NCBI RefSeq assembly: GCF_000192865.1
Contig: NC_015276.1
Span: forward strand, 372,001 to 436,000
Direction of reading: 5' to 3'
Source: Marinomonas mediterranea MMB-1
Lineage (GTDB): Bacteria > Pseudomonadota > Gammaproteobacteria > Pseudomonadales > Marinomonadaceae
DNA length: 64,000 bases
Shown here one piece after another: positions 18,982-27,459 of this stretch. The translations under genes and the position numbers were made by a program. A model generated the notes under the pieces. It was not told the DNA's origin. It searched no databases and saw nothing but the letters and a program-made list of their open reading frames with translations. How positions within the stretch are numbered: the stretch's first letter is position 1; each line of letters begins with the position of its first letter.

Positions 18982-19083
18982 TATTTGAAAAGTATGATTG
19001 AGTGATTTTTAAGGAATTGATTTTTATGGTTTATTTTTATCTTTCTGGATATTCTCTGAGAGCGAAGAGCTGAGGAGGTAAGG

Positions 19084-19130
19084 TGTTCACATATGTTCAA
19101 AAACGAAAAAAGTGTTCAGTAGAGTGTTCA
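19084..19130 (-). promoter_or_regulatory. Four TGAACA repeats, candidate enhancer site
   Basis: On the minus strand TGAACA occurs four times (19084-19089, 19094-19099, 19113-19118, 19125-19130), spaced 10, 19 and 12 bases apart, roughly helical turns. The array lies about 100-150 bases upstream of the -24/-12 box, the normal distance for an enhancer-binding protein. The site is inferred from spacing and context. Confidence 0.45.
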
Positions 19131-19197
19131 GTTTTTGAGACCGTTTGCTTTGTCGTTAACGTATGGAGGTAGGTGCTTGAGGTTGTTGGAGACGAGT

Positions 19198-19246
19198 CCT
19201 AAACTTGCCGGAGGAAGGCGGCTTCGACAAGTTTAGGGCGTTTTTT
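19198..19246 (+). terminator. Intrinsic terminator on the + strand, no known gene upstream
   Basis: CCTAAACTTG (19198-19207) pairs perfectly with CAAGTTTAGG (19228-19237) and is followed by GCGTTTTTT. The 20-nt loop contains GGAGGAAGG. It is oriented to end + strand transcription, yet both flanking genes are on the minus strand. The stem could also act as the end of the minus-strand lipoprotein gene. Confidence 0.6.
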
Positions 19247-19291
19247 ACTTTTTTCTTTCTAGTAATCGGACTTCTATTTCTTCTACGCTTT

Positions 19292-19897
19292 TTATTCCCA
19301 AGAGAAGGCAGCGTCTTTTACGTCACAGTTACTCAGGGATTGCTCAGCTTCCGTTAAGTAAACTTGCTGAGATTGCGAGACGTCGTACGTTAGGTACTTC
19401 GAGCACATAGCGCTTTGACCATTCCCTACAACCACTTTCGTCCCCGCTTTGAGCGTACAGCTGACCAGTTTGTCGAGCGGTGACCACTGGTAACAGATTT
19501 CGTAATCAGAACGATATTTAGAGACGAGCCCTTCCGGTTGACTAAAAGCCCACCATTTACCGAATTGACTGTGAGGGTTCGTGCTATTCCAAGCGCGATA
19601 AAGCGGGACTTGGGTATCTGCTTTGGCTTGATAAACTTTACCTTGGCAGAGCATGCCTTTCTCTGGTTGGCCAAGCGTTTGTGTTAATAAGGCTTCGTCT
19701 TGCACTTCTTCGAAGTAGGGTGACAGCGAATCGGGTAAATCCGTTGTGCCTATGCAAACGTTTTCTATCGGAGCGCTCGTTGCTACCGATTCGTTATCTT
19801 TATCCGGAGTGTGGGCAGCACAACCAATTAGGGTCAATGTTGTCATTGATACGATCGACGTTGTTTTTAGGGTATTTCTAATCTGTATCTTTTTCAT
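19292..19897 (-). CDS. Putative lipoprotein, function unknown
   Basis: 201 residues with a lipoprotein signal (MKKIQIR..., hydrophobic core, LIGC lipobox near residue 26) and AAGGAAG before the ATG. The mature part contains six further cysteines, suggesting disulfides in the periplasm, and Trp-rich segments ('GKWWAFSQPEG', 'YEICYQW'). These recall short carbohydrate-binding modules of chitin- or cellulose-binding proteins, but the resemblance is weak. It lies between the glp operon and the sigma-54 activator gene. I recognise no family. Confidence 0.65.
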   Translation of the reverse strand: MKKIQIRNTLKTTSIVSMTTLTLIGCAAHTPDKDNESVATSAPIENVCIGTTDLPDSLSPYFEEVQDEALLTQTLGQPEKGMLCQGKVYQAKADTQVPLYRAWNSTNPHSQFGKWWAFSQPEGLVSKYRSDYEICYQWSPLDKLVSCTLKAGTKVVVGNGQSAMCSKYLTYDVSQSQQVYLTEAEQSLSNCDVKDAAFSWE

Positions 19898-20176
19898 AGT
19901 CTTCCTTATCTAAATGGACTTAAAGAAAAATCGCAAGCTGGAGTATAGACGATTGATTTGATTTAGCTTTTGTTCTTTAGAGAAGGATTAGCAGTATTTT
20001 ATCCAGTATTGGCTATGCGCACAGGCAAAAGATGGTTCAGGAAAAAGTGGTAACATTTCATTGATGTTCCGGCTTTCTAGTCGCACAATGCGTTTAGGAG
20101 TTGAGAATAGATTTCGTTGCTGGCAGACTCCTCAATGGCTTGTCGCTCTTTGCGTAAAAGATATGCAGAGAAGTGA

Positions 20177-22210
20177 ATGAAAAAAGAAAAACAACAAAAA
20201 GCACAATCAGAGAGTAAGCCGATGGACTCTGTTACGGAATCAGAGCGTGCCTGCGTGGACGCAAAAGATGGCTGTACTGATCACGTTGAAGCGGAACATA
20301 AGTCGCAAATTGAAGCGTCATGGTTTCGTTGTGAGCAGTTTGGGTTAGATCATGGGTCGGAACCGGATTTTGGTACGCTTCCGCAAGGTGAATTACATGA
20401 TCTTTTGGATCAGCATCGTAGTCTTCTTGAAACCACGGAAAACGAAGTTCTTCCTTATTACGAAAACATCCTAAATAACTCTTCCTGTATGATTGTACTG
20501 GCCGATCATCAAGGCCATGTTTTGAATACGTGGGGCAAAAACCGCTTTGGTCGTGATGACAGGTATGGCCAGAGTCATGGTTTAGTCGGTGGTAATCAAT
20601 GGACCGAAGAAGGCGTCGGGACGAACGCCATTGGTACCGCTTTGATTACAGGGCAGGCGATTCAAGTTGGGCGAGACGAGCACTTCTTGCGTGCGAATCG
20701 CTTTATGGTCGGGTCTGCCTCTCCCATTTACGACTCGCAAAATGACGTTGTTGGCGTACTCGACATCTCCTCAGATGCCTATCTACCTCAAGATCACACA
20801 CTGGGTATGGTCAAACTCATGTCACTTAGTGTGGAGAATCGACTGATCTTCGCCGCCTTTCAAAAAGACTATTTCATTCTCACTTTTAATACCAACCTCA
20901 TCAGTTTGGACAGTCATTGGTCAGGGGTGCTTGTGTTGGATGAGAATGGCACCATCGTCTCCGCGAATCGTCGCGCAGAAGTTGTCCTAGCCAGAGACTT
21001 AGCTTTGCTGAATATTGCTCAGGTATTTGATTGTGAAATGCGCGAAATCAAGCATCAACCGACTAATATCCCAATGAAACTGAAAGCACTCGGTCGTTAC
21101 CAGTTTTATGTCAATGTCTTACCGCCTGCTTTACCTGTTATGCGAATCCCTGATTTTCGAAAAACGGAAGGGTATGTGGCACCTGAAACCACTTTGAGCG
21201 AGCCTAACGCTGCTCCTCGACCTGAACCCGCGAAAGAAAAGCGATTACTGCCCGAAAATGTTGTTCCATTGGAAGAGTTAGAGCATGGCGACGAAAAAGT
21301 ACGCCGTGTTGTTAAGCAAGCTCATAAAATTATGGAGAAAGACATTCCAATTCTGATTCATGGAGAAACCGGGGCTGGTAAGGAAATCTTCGTGCGCAGT
21401 TTGCATTATCATAGCTCGCGGCAGGCTCAAATGCTGGTGGCGGTAAACTGTGCCGCTATCCCATCAGAATTGGTTGAATCTGAACTTTTTGGCTATGAAA
21501 AAGGCGCGTTTACCGGAGCACAAAGTAAAGGGTCGATTGGACTCATACGACGCGCGCATAAAGGCACGTTATTTCTAGACGAAATTGGTGAAATGCCGAT
21601 GGCGGTTCAGTCCCGATTGTTAAGAGTGTTACAAGAGCGAGTCGTCACACCGTTAGGTTCGACCGACGTCTACCCCGTTGATGTAAAACTGATTTCCGCA
21701 ACCAATAGACAACTAAAACAGGAGGTTCACGAAGGTCGATTTCGACAAGATCTGTATTATCGAATTTCCGGGTTGAATATCGAGTTGCCCTCATTGCGAG
21801 ATCGGATGGATAAGAGAGAGGTTATTTCTTACATACACGACCGATTACGACTAGAAGACCCAGCGCCATTACTTACGGGTGAAATGTTGACCTTGCTGAG
21901 TTCACATCCGTGGCCGGGAAACATGCGTCAGTTGGTTCACGTATTGAAAGTTGGTATGGCGATGGCCGACGGCGATGTATTAGAGGATTGGCATTTGCCG
22001 GATGACTTTTTTGACGATCTTCAGAGCGGCGAAACGGATGAGCTTTTGACTTCAAACCAAGTTGAGGGTGAAAAGCAAGAAAGCCTAGACGTGAGAATTC
22101 CCAAACTGCTAGGGCAGTTCAACGGCAATGTTTCTAAGACGGCGAAAGCGGCAGGCGTAAGTCGCAATACCGTGTATAAATATGCGAAACAAGGGACGGG
22201 CTTTAAATAG
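20177..22210 (+). CDS. Sigma-54-dependent activator, AcoR/DhaR type
   Basis: 677 residues. A GAF domain (about 90-225) contains 'EEGVGTNAIGTAL' and 'FLRANRFMVGSASPIYD', typical of AcoR and DhaR. A PAS-like segment follows (about 245-320), then the AAA+ domain with Walker A GETGAGKE (396-403), the sigma-54 contact loop GAFTGA (443-448) and Walker B TLFLDEIGEM. The C-terminus is a Fis-type HTH ('SKTAKAAGVSRNTVYKYAK'). It therefore remodels sigma-54 polymerase in response to a small ligand. The nearest sigma-54-like promoter is that of the glp operon, so a role in glycerol or a related polyol is a reasonable inference, unproven. The first ~45 residues are an unusual charged extension. Confidence 0.85.
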   Translation: MKKEKQQKAQSESKPMDSVTESERACVDAKDGCTDHVEAEHKSQIEASWFRCEQFGLDHGSEPDFGTLPQGELHDLLDQHRSLLETTENEVLPYYENILNNSSCMIVLADHQGHVLNTWGKNRFGRDDRYGQSHGLVGGNQWTEEGVGTNAIGTALITGQAIQVGRDEHFLRANRFMVGSASPIYDSQNDVVGVLDISSDAYLPQDHTLGMVKLMSLSVENRLIFAAFQKDYFILTFNTNLISLDSHWSGVLVLDENGTIVSANRRAEVVLARDLALLNIAQVFDCEMREIKHQPTNIPMKLKALGRYQFYVNVLPPALPVMRIPDFRKTEGYVAPETTLSEPNAAPRPEPAKEKRLLPENVVPLEELEHGDEKVRRVVKQAHKIMEKDIPILIHGETGAGKEIFVRSLHYHSSRQAQMLVAVNCAAIPSELVESELFGYEKGAFTGAQSKGSIGLIRRAHKGTLFLDEIGEMPMAVQSRLLRVLQERVVTPLGSTDVYPVDVKLISATNRQLKQEVHEGRFRQDLYYRISGLNIELPSLRDRMDKREVISYIHDRLRLEDPAPLLTGEMLTLLSSHPWPGNMRQLVHVLKVGMAMADGDVLEDWHLPDDFFDDLQSGETDELLTSNQVEGEKQESLDVRIPKLLGQFNGNVSKTAKAAGVSRNTVYKYAKQGTGFK

Positions 22211-22235
22211 AAAGGTGAGTTAGCACCCTTCTATT
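22206..22235 (+). terminator. Hairpin terminator of the sigma-54 activator gene
   Basis: AATAGAAAGGTG (22206-22217) pairs with CACCCTTCTATT (22224-22235) with one mismatch, overlapping the stop codon and followed by TATTTGCG. Confidence 0.5.
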
Positions 22236-22254
22236 TATTTGCGTATGCCTTTTA

Positions 22255-22824
22255 TTAAAAGGTAACCGCTAAATTGATTGCTACATGAGAACCGTCAAAT
22301 GCTGGCGCATTCTTGAAGTCGTATTCGATATTGGTGTAGCGAAGGCCAAGGTCAACGTCGCGTGTAAGCATATACGAACCTTCTAATATGAATCCAAGTG
22401 CATTATCTGCATCTGTTTTTTCATTGTAGCTTGGAGTGTCTAGATCCAAGGTTGGATTTAAATGGTAGGTTATACCACCACCAAGTTTGAACTTTTCGAA
22501 GTTCTTTATAACTAACGCATCTATTGGAAAGCGGCTGAAGCTAATTTCGCCGTTCGCTGCGTCAATGGAGTCGTTAAGATAATTAATCGCGAGTTTCCAA
22601 TCAATGTCACTCTCTGCTGATATAGGGGCTGTTAGAAAAGCACCGATAGTAAATCCTGAGCCCGCATACAAAGATTCCGTTGAACCGTCCATAAATGTGG
22701 CTGTTGCTAATTTATCACCACCTGATGCATATCCTATTTGTGCTCCAAACTCAGGCATTTCTGCCATAGATACTGTCGAAGCTAATACCAAACCAGCACC
22801 TATACACAGTTTTTTAAATTCCAT
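22255..22824 (-). CDS. Small outer-membrane beta-barrel protein
   Basis: 189 residues with a Sec signal peptide ending SMA-E near residue 22. Alternating hydrophobic strands follow, with a terminal phenylalanine (INLAVTF), the signature for BAM-mediated insertion. Length and strand pattern fit an eight-stranded OmpW/OmpA-like barrel ('DVDLGLRYTNIEYDF' near the end). AGGAT precedes the ATG. The gene looks more A+T-rich than its neighbours. The specific function is unknown. Confidence 0.7.
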   Translation of the reverse strand: MEFKKLCIGAGLVLASTVSMAEMPEFGAQIGYASGGDKLATATFMDGSTESLYAGSGFTIGAFLTAPISAESDIDWKLAINYLNDSIDAANGEISFSRFPIDALVIKNFEKFKLGGGITYHLNPTLDLDTPSYNEKTDADNALGFILEGSYMLTRDVDLGLRYTNIEYDFKNAPAFDGSHVAINLAVTF

Positions 22825-22980
22825 ATATCATCCTTATTTTTACATAAATTTTAAACTTCGGATGATATATGAATAATGTTTCAATATAAATATAAAACAT
22901 TACATGTTCTTTAGTTTAAACAATGTATTAGGATGAGCCCTCGGGTAATTGTGATCGACATACGCCTTGTTTTTGAAGTA

Positions 22981-24456
22981 CTACCAATACCCTAGCGCTT
23001 TCCACCATAGACCTCCGGCGATACACCAAACTCCGAGATTTACCACGCTCATAACAACGCCTGCTTTCCACCAATCGCCCATTGAAACATAGCCAGACCC
23101 GAAAATAATGGGAGAGGTGCCAGTTGCATAATGAGTCAGAGACATCATCAAAGAAGAAGCGGCAGCCATAAGTAAGCCGAGTATGAGAGGCGGCGCACCC
23201 AGCGCAATGCCAGCAGCGAAAATAGCGGCGAACATGGCGGTAATATGTGCGGTTGTACTGGCAAAAAAGTAATGTGTGTAGAAGTAAATTAAGACCAATA
23301 TTGAAATAGAAGGAATCCACCCCAGCCCAAGATGAGTAATGTTTGTTTCGACAACGCCAGAAAACCAAGCGATTAACCCAAGTTTATTGAGATACGTTGC
23401 CATCATTATCAGGGCGGCGAACCAAGTGATTGTATCCCAAGCAGATTTTTCTTTTAAAACGTCATCCCATGTCAGTACGCCAGTCACGAGAAGCACACTG
23501 AGCCCTAGCATCGCAGTCGTCGTAGTGTGTACCTTAAAGTCATCACCAAACAGCGCCGCAGGCAGTCCTGTCCAGAGTACGAGAAGTAGAGTAAACACCG
23601 CGATCATGATCTTCTCTTGGGTGCTGGTTTTCCCCATCGCTCGCAATTTTTGTTGGGCAAACTTTGTCGCATCCGGTGTGTGTTTAATTTCGGGAGGATA
23701 GAGGAAGTAGAGCACTAATGGCATGAGTAATAGACATAGCAATCCTGGAAGTAAAGCCGCCAATGCCCACGTACCCCAAGAGATACTGATTTCTGCTCCG
23801 GTGGCATCAGCGATCAGCTTTACGATCAGAGGATTTGGGGCGGTCGCAGTAATAAACATGGCGGACGTAATGGGGTTGGTATGGTAATTCACGAGAGCCA
23901 GATAGTGACCAATTTTTCGTTGGGACCCTTCTTCAGAGGAGGAATGAAAACTCTCGGCAATGGACCTCATAATAGGATGAATAATCCCACCCCCTCGTGC
24001 CGTATTGCTCGGTGTGACGGGAGCGAGTACCAACTCAGAAAGAGCTAAAGCATAACCAACGCCTAATGTACGTTTGCCAAAGATCGAAATAAAGTAATAG
24101 CCAATGCGCTGCCCTAAACCGGTTTTCGCGAGTCCTCTCGAAATGATAATGGCAATACCAATCAACCAAATAAGAGAGCTTGAAAAACCGCTCAACGCAT
24201 CTTTGATTGCTTGAGACGGGCTGTTGCTGGTTACGCCAGTGAAAGCGACAAAGAAAATGGCAATAAGCGCAACCGCACCAATTGGCATGGCTTTACCAAT
24301 AATGGCGATAATCGTCGCGACAAACAGAGCGAGTAAATGCCAAGCATTGACATTAACGCCATCGGGTACCGGGACAATAAACCACAATATTAAGGCGGAT
24401 AGAACGGAGAGAGAAGCGGGTATTAAACGAACATGAGGTGATTGCATACAATACAA
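22981..24456 (-). CDS. DASS-family anion (dicarboxylate) symporter
   Basis: A 491-residue polytopic membrane protein with about 12 TM segments. It carries both family motifs: SNTARGGG (first half) and ATAPNPL, plus the matching 'TGTSPIIFGSGYVSMGDWW' near the C-terminus. Plant 2-oxoglutarate/malate translocators and bacterial CitT/TtdT belong here; the likely substrates are di- or tricarboxylates. The ATG at 24456 is preferred because AGGA lies five bases upstream. The exact substrate is not readable. Confidence 0.85.
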   Translation of the reverse strand: MYCMQSPHVRLIPASLSVLSALILWFIVPVPDGVNVNAWHLLALFVATIIAIIGKAMPIGAVALIAIFFVAFTGVTSNSPSQAIKDALSGFSSSLIWLIGIAIIISRGLAKTGLGQRIGYYFISIFGKRTLGVGYALALSELVLAPVTPSNTARGGGIIHPIMRSIAESFHSSSEEGSQRKIGHYLALVNYHTNPITSAMFITATAPNPLIVKLIADATGAEISISWGTWALAALLPGLLCLLLMPLVLYFLYPPEIKHTPDATKFAQQKLRAMGKTSTQEKIMIAVFTLLLVLWTGLPAALFGDDFKVHTTTTAMLGLSVLLVTGVLTWDDVLKEKSAWDTITWFAALIMMATYLNKLGLIAWFSGVVETNITHLGLGWIPSISILVLIYFYTHYFFASTTAHITAMFAAIFAAGIALGAPPLILGLLMAAASSLMMSLTHYATGTSPIIFGSGYVSMGDWWKAGVVMSVVNLGVWCIAGGLWWKALGYW

Positions 24457-24764
24457 ATCCTAATGAGTGTATTACACGAATGGATGTCTACTAAGGCTCC
24501 TTTCTACTAAGGAATTCTCTATTAAGATGTTTTGAGAAGCCGCTTATTCAAAGTACTGGTGAGACTGTATCGGAATTGTTCATGTCGCAACGTGACCTTA
24601 ATCAAGGGTACGTATTAAGATATTGGCGAATTGAGTGTAAGAAAATCTTAGAATCCAACAACAAAGACTCTATACTCATATTCCAAAGGCATTCATAAAG
24701 AAAGTGTCACTATTATCCGTATCAATGTCGCCGCTATATCAACGTAGCCACTAAGGGAAGTGTT
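24457..24764. other. Intergenic region, divergent promoters only
   Basis: About 310 bases between the minus-strand DASS gene and the plus-strand lipoprotein gene. It should hold both promoters. I see a short near-repeat (CTACTAAGG) at about 24490-24515 but no clear operator, RNA gene or ORF. Confidence 0.5.
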
Positions 24765-25277
24765 ATGAAAATTAAGATCGCTTTGTCCTGTTTGCTTGCT
24801 GTATTGCTAACAGCCTGTTCTTCAAACTCTTATAAAGACTTGCCCATGCAGATGAGCATGCCAGTATTTCCAGCGTGGTATGAGGGTAAAGAGGTCTTTT
24901 ATATTACGACTGATGTATCAGACAAAGAGATGGCTGAGCAGATGAACGCCAACTATACGCCGCGTTTGCGGGATGCTATTCCGCGATATCCAAAACCGCC
25001 GCGAGTCAAAACAGCATTAGAACGAGTGTATGGTTTTCCTGGCGGAGAGCAACGCAATGTGTTTCCTTCTGCTCCTTGGCCTGTTGGGCCGAAAAGTACC
25101 GACACGCAGTATTCTCCACTCTGGCTTATGTACTGGGTGAAGTGGACGGATCCTGAAAAAGCGTATGAGCTGAAATCAGAAGGGGATATCTACGCGGCTG
25201 AGCGTAAAGGTCTCGTGACCATTAATCGCTCCCGCATCGTTGTTAATTGTCCTGTGGTGCCGAACCCTAATAAATAA
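24765..25277 (+). CDS. Putative lipoprotein, function unknown
   Basis: 170 residues with a textbook lipoprotein signal (MKIK, LLAVLLTAC lipobox at about residue 18). The mature domain contains 'WYEGKEVFYITTDVSD', a Pro/Arg-rich middle and 'LWLMYWVKW'. This combination is seen in uncharacterised marine proteobacterial proteins and gives no function. AAGGGAAG precedes the ATG. A strong hairpin follows the stop, so it is probably monocistronic. Confidence 0.7.
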   Translation: MKIKIALSCLLAVLLTACSSNSYKDLPMQMSMPVFPAWYEGKEVFYITTDVSDKEMAEQMNANYTPRLRDAIPRYPKPPRVKTALERVYGFPGGEQRNVFPSAPWPVGPKSTDTQYSPLWLMYWVKWTDPEKAYELKSEGDIYAAERKGLVTINRSRIVVNCPVVPNPNK

Positions 25278-25313
25278 TAGAGACTTGTGAAATGTCCTCG
25301 AACAGGTTTTAGA

Positions 25314-25339
25314 ACGACCTAAATCCTCTTTTAGGTCGT
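25314..25339 (+). terminator. Hairpin after lipoprotein gene
   Basis: ACGACCTAAA (25314-25323) pairs perfectly with TTTAGGTCGT (25330-25339) with a 6-nt loop, 36 bases after the stop. The following CTGTTTACG is only weakly T-rich. Confidence 0.55.
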
Positions 25340-25401
25340 CTGTTTACGAGAATAAAACCAACATTGTTGCTACTGACTTAACCTTCTTATCGGGAGCAAC
25401 A

Positions 25402-26457
25402 ATGAATACCTTTATAAAGGCTCTTTTATCAGGGCTGGTGACGAGTTTACTGATGTCGTCTGCAATAGCGGATAACGTGGGCTTGACGCATGTCCCCATT
25501 TACTCCGACTCTTCGCGTCCATTAGACGCAACGATATGGTACCCCACAGAACAGAGCGAGCCGCAGTCTAAGATTGCAGACAATATTGCGTTTAAGGGGA
25601 CGTATGCAGTTAAAAATGCGGTTCCAAAACTAGAACGCTTCCCTCTTGTATTACTTTCCCATGGTTATCGCGGACATTGGCGCAATCTAAATTGGTTGGC
25701 GACCAGATTGGTCCAACAAGGCTATTTAGTTGCGGCTGTCGATCATCCGGGGACCTCAACTTTTCGACACGATAAAATCGATGCGGAACAATGGTGGGAA
25801 CGTCCCGCAGATGTGTCTCGATTATTGGATTGGCTCCAAACCGATAGCGATTGGCAGGCAAGTATCGACGAATCGGACATCAGCGTCATAGGACACTCGT
25901 TAGGTGGTTGGACAGTGATGTTATTGGCGGGGGCGACAGTCGATTACGCGTCGATGCGTCAATATCACGATAACCATCCAAACCCTCGTGTAGAAAGTGT
26001 GGCTGAGGAAATGAGATTAGACATTGCCAAGCCTCTTGATCGTGTATTAAAAGACCGCCGTATTCAATCGTTTGTGAGCCTTGATTTAGGGGCAGCGCAC
26101 TCGTTTTCTGACCAAAGTTTAGAGCAAATTAACCAACCAGTGTTGGTTCTGGGGGCGGGCATTGATATCGGTGACTTTTCTGTTGAAGGAGGCTCTATTG
26201 ATGGTTTGTCTGCCGATAAAGAGTCAGGGCACATCGCAAGGAAGTTACCACGTGGTTCAGTGCAATATAAAGTCTACCCTGATGCAACGCATTTTAGCTT
26301 CGTGCAGCTATGTAAGCCTCATGCCTACGAGATATTAGAAGAAGAACTTCCTGGAGACGGCATAATTTGTTTGGATGGAAAACAAAAGACACGGAAACAG
26401 CTCCACGATGCAATATACAACGATGTTTATCATTTTCTAAATTATAAATTGATATGA
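25402..26457 (+). CDS. Secreted alpha/beta hydrolase
   Basis: 351 residues with a signal peptide (about 1-23, SAIA-D). The hydrolase core shows the oxyanion-region LSHGYRG (about 86-91), the strand AAVDHPGTST and the nucleophile elbow GHSLGG with S166; a histidine in 'YPDATHFSF' is the likely triad His. It resembles dienelactone-hydrolase/PAF-acetylhydrolase-like esterases. It ends 3 bases before the Fur-box-like site of the siderophore uptake operon. A role in releasing iron from an ester siderophore in the periplasm is possible but rests only on position. Confidence 0.75.
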   Translation: MNTFIKALLSGLVTSLLMSSAIADNVGLTHVPIYSDSSRPLDATIWYPTEQSEPQSKIADNIAFKGTYAVKNAVPKLERFPLVLLSHGYRGHWRNLNWLATRLVQQGYLVAAVDHPGTSTFRHDKIDAEQWWERPADVSRLLDWLQTDSDWQASIDESDISVIGHSLGGWTVMLLAGATVDYASMRQYHDNHPNPRVESVAEEMRLDIAKPLDRVLKDRRIQSFVSLDLGAAHSFSDQSLEQINQPVLVLGAGIDIGDFSVEGGSIDGLSADKESGHIARKLPRGSVQYKVYPDATHFSFVQLCKPHAYEILEEELPGDGIICLDGKQKTRKQLHDAIYNDVYHFLNYKLI

Positions 26458-26459
26458 TT

Positions 26460-26478
26460 GTTAATAGTAATTATTATC
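26460..26478 (+). promoter_or_regulatory. Fur-box-like operator before the siderophore uptake operon
   Basis: The 19 bases match the consensus GATAATGATAATCATTATC at 15 positions. They lie about 35-55 bases before the first gene of an iron uptake operon, where Fur repression is expected. Confidence 0.65.
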
Positions 26479-26514
26479 ACCCTTATTTCTATCCTTTTGT
26501 AAGGAGAATTGAGG

Positions 26515-27459
26515 GTGTCTTCAATGAATCGATTTATAAAACACCTCAGCATATTTGCGTCGCTTTTAATGGCTTTTTCAGCCTATTCTAGTGATGAAGG
26601 TATGACGAAGGTCACTCATGCGATGGGTGTAACGTCTGTGAGTAAAGACATAAAGCGAGTGGTTACTCTTTTTCAAGGGGCAACAGATTCGGTTGTCGCG
26701 TTAGGTGTTACTCCTGTAGGGGTTGTCGATTCTTGGGCCCAAAAACCGACTTATCGATATTTGCGCCCAGCTTTAAAAGGTGTCTCGCATGTTGGGTTGG
26801 AAACACAGCCTAACTTAGAGGCAATTGCTGCTTTAAAGCCGGATCTGATTATTGGTACAAGGTCCCGCCATGAAAAAATATATACTCAATTATCTCAAAT
26901 TGCTCCGACTGTGTTAGCTGAAAATGTGTATGACTTTCAGCATTCACTAGAACTAACTGCAAAGGCAATTAGTCGTGACAGGAAAGGCAAAGAGCTTTGG
27001 TCGACTTTTCAGGAGCGAATAGGCCAATTAAGAGAAGTAATGAAGAAAAACCACTCTGAATGGCCAATTAGTGTATCGGTTTTGAATATTCGTGCTGACC
27101 ACCTGCGTTTATATTTGCAAAAAAGCTTTGCTGGTTCGGTACTACATGAGGTCGGGTTTACTTTTCCTTTGCCCAGTCAAACAGGCTGGGGAGTAAAGTT
27201 AAAGACTAAAGAGGCTTTACCCAGCGCAAACGCTGATATGTTTTTTATTATTTTGCATTCTGACGATGAGATTGTAAGACAAAATTATAAGGCATGGCGC
27301 TCTCACCCGCTTTGGAAGGCATTAAAAGCTCCTCAAAACGGTAAGGTATATGAGGTCGACAGAGTGACTTGGTTGCTTTCAGGAGGGATTATTGGCGCCA
27401 ATCTAATGCTTGATGATCTATATCGCCATTTTGACATCATTACAGATTCAGACAGTTAA
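26515..27459 (+). CDS. Iron-siderophore periplasmic binding protein
   Basis: About 314 residues of the FecB/FhuD family. A GTG at 26515 is preferred as the start because AAGGAG lies eight bases upstream; an ATG at 26524 is the alternative. A signal peptide (FASLLMAFSAYS) leads the chain. The body has the class-III binding-protein pattern with 'RVVTLFQGATDSVVALGVTPVGVVD' and 'NLEAIAALKPDLIIG'. It captures an iron chelate in the periplasm. The stop overlaps the next gene's ATG (TAATG). Confidence 0.88.
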   Translation: MSSMNRFIKHLSIFASLLMAFSAYSSDEGMTKVTHAMGVTSVSKDIKRVVTLFQGATDSVVALGVTPVGVVDSWAQKPTYRYLRPALKGVSHVGLETQPNLEAIAALKPDLIIGTRSRHEKIYTQLSQIAPTVLAENVYDFQHSLELTAKAISRDRKGKELWSTFQERIGQLREVMKKNHSEWPISVSVLNIRADHLRLYLQKSFAGSVLHEVGFTFPLPSQTGWGVKLKTKEALPSANADMFFIILHSDDEIVRQNYKAWRSHPLWKALKAPQNGKVYEVDRVTWLLSGGIIGANLMLDDLYRHFDIITDSDS

